19,310 nucleotides of DNA, taken from positions 1 through 19,310 of the forward strand of contig CAZMDJ010000013.1 in the NCBI GenBank assembly GCA_964565165.1, given 5' to 3'. This document shows, piece after piece, positions 13,598 through 19,310 of this stretch (its first letter is position 1; every line of letters starts with the position of its first letter). This stretch comes from ZLKRG08 sp964565165. Its GTDB lineage: Bacteria > Actinomycetota > Actinomycetes > Nanopelagicales > Nanopelagicaceae. The translations under genes were made by a program, and so were the position numbers. Below the pieces are notes generated by a model that searched no databases, had not been told where the DNA came from, and saw only the letters and a list, made by a program, of their open reading frames with translations.

Positions 13598-15760
13598 TTA
13601 ACCCTTATCTAAATACTCGACTTCGCGCTCAATTAAGAGCTTCTTGATTTCGCGCTCTAGCGTAGAGCCAATCCCCTTATCTAACGTAATTTCTGCCGCT
13701 TCACGCGCTTGAATAATAATCTCTTCATCGCGCAGCACACGTAATAACTTAAGGTGAGAGCGAGATCCACTTTGAGATACGCCAAGTACATCGCCTTCGC
13801 GACGTTGATCTAAATCGATTCGCGCTAATTCAAAGCCATCCAAGGTATTTGCAACAGCAGTTAATCGCTCATATGCCAAAGAATCTTCAGGAACTTTGGT
13901 TATTAATAAACATAAACCAGGCGCCTGGCCTCGACCGATACGTCCACGTAATTGATGTAGTTGTGAAATACCAAATCGATCAGCATCCATAATCACCATG
14001 ACTGTTGCATTAGGAACGTCGACGCCAACTTCAATGACTGTTGTAGAGACCAGCACATCTAATTCATGTGCTGAGAATGCTTGCATGGTTGCTTCTTTCT
14101 CATCGGCGCTCTGCTTTCCGTGAAGTTCGGCAACTCGCAAACCTTTTAACGGACCCGTAGCTAATTCGGGTGCCAACTCAGTTACTGCTGCCATCTCTTT
14201 ACTCTCGGTACCGTATAAGAAATCCATATCAGCATCTTCTGGCGTACCTGCGCTAATTCGCGGTGCAACCACATAAGCCTGATGACCTTCAGCAACCTCT
14301 TCTCGAATTCGCTGCCAAGCGCGCTCAACATATGCAGGTTTACTCATAGCGTTTACAAGATGTGAAGTAATTGGTGTTCGACCTAATGGCAGTTCACTCA
14401 ATGTCGAGATATCTAAATCACCAAAGACAGTAATTGCCACAGTTCGTGGAATAGGTGTCGCCGTCATAACTAATAGATGTGGCGGTGTCTCTGCCTTTGC
14501 ACGTAACGCATCTCGTTGTTCAACGCCAAAGCGGTGTTGTTCGTCAACAATTATTAAAGCAAGATCTTTAAAACCAACGGCATCAGATAAAAGCGCATGG
14601 GTACCGATTAGCAGATCAACTTCTCCGCTCTTTACTCGCGCCTGAATTTCCTTCTTCTCTCCTGCGCTCATAGAGCCAGTAAGTAGCGCGACATTTATCG
14701 CTTCTTCGTGTGCATCTAAAGTGCCTTTGCTTGCTAAATCACCTAATTGTTTTGTAATTGTGCGGTGATGCTGCTGTGCCAAAACTTCGGTCGGCGCAAG
14801 AAGTGCAACCTGTCCTTCGGCATCAATCACGCTAAGTGCTGCACGTAGCGCAACGATTGTTTTACCGGAACCTACTTCACCTTGTAATAAGCGATGCATC
14901 GGATGTTCCGCGCGTAAATCAGAGAAGATCTCATTTGAAACTGTGGTCTGACCTGGCGTTAATTTAAATGGCAACCTCTTATCAAATTCAGATAAGACTC
15001 CATCTGCCTTTGGAATACGTGCAATGGTATGAACAGATGCCATGGCACGCTTTCTTTGCAACATGGTTAATTGCAGCAAGAATGCTTCATCGAAAGTTAG
15101 ACGTGCGCGTGCGGATTCTGCCAATTTGATATCTGTCGGGCGATGAACTTCCTTATATGCATCAGTTAGGTCTGGGAATTTATATTGCGATTTAATCTCC
15201 TCAGGAAGAAAATCTTGTACATCATCAAGTGAATCAAGGACGATTTCTAGCGCTTTAGCAATTTTCCAAGATGCAAACTTTCCAGTTGCCGGATAAATCG
15301 GTAAGTATTTATCTGCAAAGGATTCGATCGCATCTTCGACATCGCTATCGCCAGGTAACCATTCAAGTTCTGGATGAGCTAATTGGCGCATCCCTTTAAA
15401 AGTTCCGACTTTGCCCGCAAATAAGCCCTGTCGACCAACACGCATCTCTTTCTCACGCCAGGCTTGGTTAAAGAAAGTAAGAGACATCTTTTCGCGATTG
15501 TTATCTTCGATAATCGCTTCGACAATTACTTGTTTGCGATTAGCCATTCGGCGACTCTTGACGCTGTATACCTTTGCCAGAACAGTCGCTTCTTCGCCTT
15601 CGCGAAGTTCTGCAATATTTGTTAACTCTCCGCGCTTTACATATCGACGTGGGTAATGATGGAGAAAATCTCCGACAGTTTTACATCCCAATTCGGTGGC
15701 AACAACTTTGGCGGTGCGATCTCCGATCACATCAACCAGTTTTGTCTCTAAATTAGCCAC
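13598..15760 (-). CDS. recG: ATP-dependent DNA helicase RecG
   Basis: RecG reverses stalled replication forks and migrates branched DNA. With GTG at 15758-15760 as start the product is 720 residues (MANLETKLVDVIGD onward). It has an N-terminal wedge/OB domain to about 240, Walker A GEVGSGKT at 294-301, DEQHRFG at 406-412 and TATPIPRT at 433-440. The C-terminal helicase part ends with the arginine motif QLRGRIGRG near 610. A longer start at 15805 would overlap cydC by 35 bases and add residues not typical of RecG. The GTG gives a 10-nt gap after cydC with AGAAGA as weak ribosome-binding site. It sits in a 14-bp palindrome (15753-15766) centred on the start codon. Confidence 0.93.
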   Translation of the reverse strand: MANLETKLVDVIGDRTAKVVATELGCKTVGDFLHHYPRRYVKRGELTNIAELREGEEATVLAKVYSVKSRRMANRKQVIVEAIIEDNNREKMSLTFFNQAWREKEMRVGRQGLFAGKVGTFKGMRQLAHPELEWLPGDSDVEDAIESFADKYLPIYPATGKFASWKIAKALEIVLDSLDDVQDFLPEEIKSQYKFPDLTDAYKEVHRPTDIKLAESARARLTFDEAFLLQLTMLQRKRAMASVHTIARIPKADGVLSEFDKRLPFKLTPGQTTVSNEIFSDLRAEHPMHRLLQGEVGSGKTIVALRAALSVIDAEGQVALLAPTEVLAQQHHRTITKQLGDLASKGTLDAHEEAINVALLTGSMSAGEKKEIQARVKSGEVDLLIGTHALLSDAVGFKDLALIIVDEQHRFGVEQRDALRAKAETPPHLLVMTATPIPRTVAITVFGDLDISTLSELPLGRTPITSHLVNAMSKPAYVERAWQRIREEVAEGHQAYVVAPRISAGTPEDADMDFLYGTESKEMAAVTELAPELATGPLKGLRVAELHGKQSADEKEATMQAFSAHELDVLVSTTVIEVGVDVPNATVMVIMDADRFGISQLHQLRGRIGRGQAPGLCLLITKVPEDSLAYERLTAVANTLDGFELARIDLDQRREGDVLGVSQSGSRSHLKLLRVLRDEEIIIQAREAAEITLDKGIGSTLEREIKKLLIEREVEYLDKG

Positions 15761-15770
15761 GGCTAATCTT

Positions 15771-17294
15771 CTAGTGTTTAGCCTCCAAATGAAGTTGCGG
15801 CACACCGCTCCAACCTGAGTGTGTAATAACTAATAAGGCGCGATCGCGATATTTATCAAGAATTCTCGCAGTAATGCGCTCCGACAAATCCGGGTCAAGA
15901 TGCTCGGTTGGTTCATCGAGCACCAATAATGGAGCGCTACTTAATAACGCACGCGCCAAAATGATTCGTTTTGCTTCGCCACCAGAAATTCCTCGACCAA
16001 ATTCTCCAATAATCGTATCCAGCCCATCAGGTAGTTCAGTTACCAACTGATCTAATTCAAGTAACTTAATAACTTCATCAAACTCTTCAGCGCCAGAGAT
16101 CTTTAAGTTCTCTCGAAGTGAGGTATTGAAGATATGGCCATTTTGAAGTGCACCAACTGCAAGTTGAGGAAGATTTTCAATATCTCTCACCTCTACCCCA
16201 TTTATAGTTAATGATCCTGAATATCTAACTAGATCCAGAATTCCCATCGCCGAGGTAGTTTTACCTGCGCCGCTTGCGCCACGAAGTACCAGTACTTGAC
16301 CAAGTTTTAACTGGAAATTCTGCGGCGCGATTGTTGGTTCGGTCCAGTAAGCGGAGTAATTGGTTGCAACCAGAGATTCAAAAGTTACGTTCTTCTTTTC
16401 AAAGTTCTTGCTCTGCGGGATACTCTCTAAGTTCTCTTTTGCTAGCTGCAATTTGCCGCTGGTAAATAAATTTGGATACCACGCCAGGATTGCTTCAAAG
16501 CCAGTTAGCGCAAGGAATACCAGCATGGAAACCTGCACCGGTGGTAATGAATGGCTATTTGAATATAAAAAAGTAAGTATAAGTGCAGCAGTCATTACTA
16601 AATTAATTGCCAAGTGGTAACTACGGATTACCTTAAGTAGTGCACGCTCTTCTCGATTTATCTCTTTTTCAATTGATTTAACTTCTTCGAGAACTTCATC
16701 TAGATAACCGTAAATCTCAGCCTCAAGCGCTCCGTGTACTGAATTTCTAACTTTATTGGCATAAAGGCTTTCAAGGCTCTCAATTGCTTTTGCGCCGCCA
16801 ACCATCTTGCTTACCGCTAAACGAGGAATCAGAATCGACATTAACAATGTGACTATTAACCAAAGTAATCCAATAAGTGGTTGCAACCAGAAGGCAAGAA
16901 AGGTTGCAGCAGACATAGTTATTAAAGCTGCTGCACCAGGCAGAGTCACGCGAAGTTCATACTCTTGTGCGCGTTCGACATCATCAACAACTTGCTTAAT
17001 TAACTTTCCACCGCTGCCTGCAATTAAAACTTGTGCTGGGTTACTAGTAATCCTTTTATATAAATCACTACGCAATTTAGCCAGTTTATTAAAGACTGAC
17101 TTATGGCTAATGATGCGTTCTAAGTATCTAGCAACTGCTCTTCCGATACCGAAGAAGCGAACCATCACCACTGCAACGCTTAGTGTTAATACCGGCGGCA
17201 TAAAAGACGCCATAGTGATCAACCAACCACTGGTGATATTTAAGCCAACTCCACCAATGTAGGAGAGCGCTGAAAGAATGTAGGCAAGAATCAT
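15771..17294 (-). CDS. cydC: Cytochrome bd assembly ABC transporter subunit CydC
   Basis: CydDC is a heterodimeric ABC exporter, linked to export of reduced thiols and to haem, that is needed for cytochrome bd assembly. The 507-residue product starts inside what is usually the first membrane helix (MILAYILSALSYIGGVGLNI). It has SGWL at 22-25, the family segment FFGIGRAVARYLERIISHK at 47-65 and several membrane helices to about 270. The ATPase domain has A-loop NYSAYW at 312-317, Walker A GASGAGKTT at 339-347, Q384, signature ISGGE at 436-440, Walker B LLVLDEP at 456-462 and H492. It lacks about 25 residues at the N-terminus seen in longer homologues, since a stop codon lies two codons upstream. 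It overlaps cydD by ATGA. Confidence 0.92.
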   Translation of the reverse strand: MILAYILSALSYIGGVGLNITSGWLITMASFMPPVLTLSVAVVMVRFFGIGRAVARYLERIISHKSVFNKLAKLRSDLYKRITSNPAQVLIAGSGGKLIKQVVDDVERAQEYELRVTLPGAAALITMSAATFLAFWLQPLIGLLWLIVTLLMSILIPRLAVSKMVGGAKAIESLESLYANKVRNSVHGALEAEIYGYLDEVLEEVKSIEKEINREERALLKVIRSYHLAINLVMTAALILTFLYSNSHSLPPVQVSMLVFLALTGFEAILAWYPNLFTSGKLQLAKENLESIPQSKNFEKKNVTFESLVATNYSAYWTEPTIAPQNFQLKLGQVLVLRGASGAGKTTSAMGILDLVRYSGSLTINGVEVRDIENLPQLAVGALQNGHIFNTSLRENLKISGAEEFDEVIKLLELDQLVTELPDGLDTIIGEFGRGISGGEAKRIILARALLSSAPLLVLDEPTEHLDPDLSERITARILDKYRDRALLVITHSGWSGVPQLHLEAKH

Positions 17295-18730
17295 CGTTCA
17301 ATTCTCACAATTTCATCGCCACTATTTAGAATTCCAAGGTCATGGGTAATCACGATTACGCCACAATTTAAATTTCGTAAAGTTCTAATAACTTCGGCTG
17401 CAGAAACTGGATCTAAATCAGCGGTTGGTTCGTCTGCAATAAGTAACTCTGGTTTATGCGACAAAGCTCGTGCCAGTGCAACTTTTCTAATCTGACCACC
17501 AGATGCGGCGCTCATTAATTCACTGCCTGAATCAAGAATTGAATCCAAGCCATTCGGCAGATCATTAATACTTAAATTAACCGAAGCTAAGTAACTTTCA
17601 ATCTCTGCATCAGAAATTACTGAGTTAATTAACTGGAATTGCTTACGAATACTTCCCTGAGCCAATCGCGGATGCTGAGGCACCCAACCAATTCCGCTCT
17701 TATCAAGAGTATTAATTAGAGCCATCGCCTTAGTGGTTTTACCTGCCCCTGATTCGCCAACCCAAAATTGCAAACCTTTTGGATAGCTACGGCTCAGTGG
17801 TTCACCATTTTCAGCTACAGGTATTTCATTTAATTTAACAAGCGCCTCTTGGCCATCAGTTGAGGCATGAAATAACGACGCTGCATTTCTAAGTGGAAAG
17901 TAAATTTCTGGCGCCAAAATCAGAATCATCAGCGCTGAGCTAAATTCCATATGACCGCCGACAAGTCGTAAGCCAATCTCAACTGCAATAACAGCGACTG
18001 AAATTGTTGCCGCAAGTTCTAGCGCCAAGCTAGATAGAAATGAGATCCGAAGTACCTTCATGGTCTCATCGCTATATCGCTCACCCATTTCATGGATTCT
18101 TTCGCCTTGACTCTTGGTGCGACCAAAGATTTTTAGCGTTGCATAGCCTTTAAGCGAATCTTCAAAGTAACTAGATAAAGTTCCGAGAGTTCGCCATTTT
18201 TTACCTACTGCATCATTGGTATAGCGACCGATAAGAGCTCCAAAGAATGGGATTATCGGCAAAGTCAGAATTGCCACAACCGCGCTTAGTACATCTTTTG
18301 TTAAGAGAGTAATAATAAACAGTGTTGGCACAAATACCGAAAAAAGTAACTGCGGAATAAATCTGCCGTAATAGGTATCGATTGAATTTAAACCCTTAGT
18401 CAGCAAATTACTCATTACAGCTGGTGAGAATTGGCGCATTCCATATGAATTGGAGGTCGCGCGATTTCGAAATTCTAGCTTTGCATCAATGGCTTGATTT
18501 AAAGTCCAATTCTCGAACCCTGCCAAGAAGAGCGATCTAAATACCCAGAGCGCTAGCAAATAATAGATATGCGGATAGATACTTTCTAGGTCGATAATTC
18601 GAATGATTAAATCTGAAATCAACCAGGCATTGGTGATTAATAAAGCTGACCAAATTAAACTTGCAAATACAGAGGCCAGAAAAAGATAACGGCTGCTACC
18701 TTTAAGTAGCAGCCGTAGATCTATCCTCAC
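17291..18730 (-). CDS. cydD: Cytochrome bd assembly ABC transporter subunit CydD, compact
   Basis: This is the partner of CydC in the CydDC exporter. The 479-residue product starts with GTG (GTGA overlap with cydB), MRIDLRLLLKGSSRYLFL, matching the usual CydD opening. Membrane helices run to about 290. The ATPase domain keeps Walker A GESGAGKTT at 325-333, Q352 in WVPQHPRLAQGS, signature SGGQ at 410-413, Walker B LLIADEP at 429-435 and H463. It is only about 170-180 residues because the A-loop strands before Walker A and about 25 residues between Walker A and the Q-loop are missing. CydD elsewhere is about 550-590 aa. A terminator-like hairpin lies in codons 5-18. No Shine-Dalgarno is visible. 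Confidence 0.9.
   Translation of the reverse strand: MRIDLRLLLKGSSRYLFLASVFASLIWSALLITNAWLISDLIIRIIDLESIYPHIYYLLALWVFRSLFLAGFENWTLNQAIDAKLEFRNRATSNSYGMRQFSPAVMSNLLTKGLNSIDTYYGRFIPQLLFSVFVPTLFIITLLTKDVLSAVVAILTLPIIPFFGALIGRYTNDAVGKKWRTLGTLSSYFEDSLKGYATLKIFGRTKSQGERIHEMGERYSDETMKVLRISFLSSLALELAATISVAVIAVEIGLRLVGGHMEFSSALMILILAPEIYFPLRNAASLFHASTDGQEALVKLNEIPVAENGEPLSRSYPKGLQFWVGESGAGKTTKAMALINTLDKSGIGWVPQHPRLAQGSIRKQFQLINSVISDAEIESYLASVNLSINDLPNGLDSILDSGSELMSAASGGQIRKVALARALSHKPELLIADEPTADLDPVSAAEVIRTLRNLNCGVIVITHDLGILNSGDEIVRIER
18679..18716 (-). terminator. Terminator-like hairpin inside the start of cydD
   Basis: On the minus strand the sequence forms an 11-bp perfect stem, ACGGCTGCTAC pairing with GTAGCAGCCGT (18689-18699 with 18706-18716). 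The 6-nt loop is TTAAAG. A T-rich tail TATCTTTTTC (18688 down to 18679) follows. This has the shape of an intrinsic terminator, but it lies in codons 5-18 of cydD, just after the cydB stop. It may lower cydDC expression relative to cydAB, or act as an attenuator released by translation of cydD. Confidence 0.6.
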
Positions 18731-19310
18731 AGAGGCAATTTATCGCCATCTAGAACGCCACGCTCTGGGTGGGCGATCTGATCTGCGCTCACGCGTTTGC
18801 GGAATACCCAATAAGTCCAGCCCTGATAAACCAAAACTACTGGGGTCATGATTACCGCAACTACGGTCATTGTCTTAAGGGTGTAATCAGTACTTGATGC
18901 ATTTGTAATTGTTAAATCAAATGCAGAGCTAACTGAGCTTGGCATAACTCGCGGATATAGCGCATTAAAGAGGTCGCTTACAAAGGAAAGAATTGCAAGC
19001 GCCGAGAAGATGAAGGCCCATCCCTCGCGTCCCTTCAAGTTCATTCCTAGAGCTGCCAACCAGAAGATTGCAACAAGTGCAGAGAGAATAAGGACGACAG
19101 TTTTCTTCTCTGGCATAGATGCAATGGTCCAAATTAAATAAGCCACCGCTGCGACTGCGGCAACTAGCCCATATCTTGTAGCAAGCGCACGTGACTTCTT
19201 ACGAATCTCCCCTGCAGTCTTCAGTGATAAGAAGATCGCTCCGTGAGTAAGGAAGACCGTAAGAGTTACCACGCCACCAAGTAGTGAATATGGATTTAGT
19301 AGATTGAAAA
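18727..19310 (-). CDS. cydB: Cytochrome bd oxidase subunit II CydB, 5' end cut by window
   Basis: CydB is the second subunit of cytochrome bd quinol oxidase, a high-oxygen-affinity terminal oxidase in the cytoplasmic membrane. The visible part is about 193 C-terminal residues. The frame stays open to the window edge and reads FNLLNPYSLLGG before VVTLTVFLTHGAIFLSLKT, typical CydB, so the GTG at 19272 is not the start. About five membrane helices are present. The signature region ALYPRVMPSS is followed by TITNASSTDYTLKTMTVVA and VYQGWTYWVF. cydA is expected immediately upstream, outside the window. The stop overlaps the cydD GTG by four bases. Roughly the first 140-150 residues are missing from view. 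Confidence 0.95.
   Translation of the reverse strand, partial: FNLLNPYSLLGGVVTLTVFLTHGAIFLSLKTAGEIRKKSRALATRYGLVAAVAAVAYLIWTIASMPEKKTVVLILSALVAIFWLAALGMNLKGREGWAFIFSALAILSFVSDLFNALYPRVMPSSVSSAFDLTITNASSTDYTLKTMTVVAVIMTPVVLVYQGWTYWVFRKRVSADQIAHPERGVLDGDKLPL

Noticed and set aside
13654..13668. Perfect stem GCTCTA/TAGAGC in the recG 3' end
   Set aside because: It is only 6 bp, within coding sequence, with no T-run and no placement at a gene end.
15761..15805. Longer recG start overlapping cydC
   Set aside because: The added 15 residues overlap the cydC end and are not typical of RecG. The GTG at 15760 fits the gap and the homologues better.
1..19310. Mobile elements, CRISPR arrays, tRNA, rRNA, phage or defence genes
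   Set aside because: None is seen. All genes are conserved housekeeping or respiratory families, on one strand, with uniform codon character and actinobacterial order.

Overview
The window is one block of housekeeping and respiratory genes. All 20 protein genes lie on the minus strand, packed with 1-4 nt overlaps or gaps of a few bases. Base composition is moderate to low in GC (roughly the low-to-mid 40s percent by eye). The gene families and order are nevertheless actinobacterial: trmD-rimM-KH-rpsP-ffh-glnK-amtB-ftsY-smc-mutM-rnc-rpmF-DUF177-(DivIVA-like)-coaD-rsmD-recG is, as I recall it, close to the Mycobacterium tuberculosis Rv2906c-Rv2973c neighbourhood. Low GC, very short intergenic spaces and compact proteins suggest a streamlined planktonic actinobacterium, for example the freshwater acI/Nanopelagicales type. 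That placement is inference from gene order and protein sequence, not from a marker search.

Layout in the direction of transcription, from high to low coordinates. 19310-15771: the 3' part of cydB, then cydD and cydC, which encode cytochrome bd oxidase subunit II and its assembly ABC transporter. 15760-13031: recG (fork-remodelling helicase) and rsmD (16S rRNA methyltransferase). 13021-11536: coaD, a short DivIVA/SepIVA-like coiled-coil gene and the DUF177/YceD gene. 11457-9784: rpmF (L32), rnc and mutM. 9774-5351: smc and ftsY. 5271-3647: amtB and glnK. 3625-2198: ffh. 2038-99: rpsP, khpA-like KH protein, rimM and trmD. Only three spaces exceed 30 bp: 78 bp before rpmF, 79 bp before amtB and 159 bp before rpsP. 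These are the likely promoter-bearing breaks between transcription units. No stretch over 300 bases lacks a gene. Bases 1-98 are the 3' flank of trmD, holding one hairpin; rplS would be the usual next gene beyond the window.

The genes form functional groups. One is ribosome synthesis and maturation (rpsP, rimM, trmD, KH protein, rpmF, DUF177, rnc, rsmD). Another is membrane protein targeting (ffh and ftsY, the SRP GTPase and its receptor). Ammonium uptake and its PII control are amtB and glnK. Chromosome organisation, repair and division are smc, mutM, recG and the SepIVA-like gene. CoA synthesis (coaD) and microaerobic respiration (cydBDC) complete the set.

I found no mobile element, CRISPR array, tRNA, rRNA or clearly novel multigene system. 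The most interesting signals are small. They are a terminator-like 11-bp hairpin with a T-run inside the 5' end of cydD, a much-shortened ATPase domain in CydD, a 12-A homopolymer inside mutM, a 159-bp rpsP leader with four successive inverted repeats, and the lack of glnD beside amtB-glnK.
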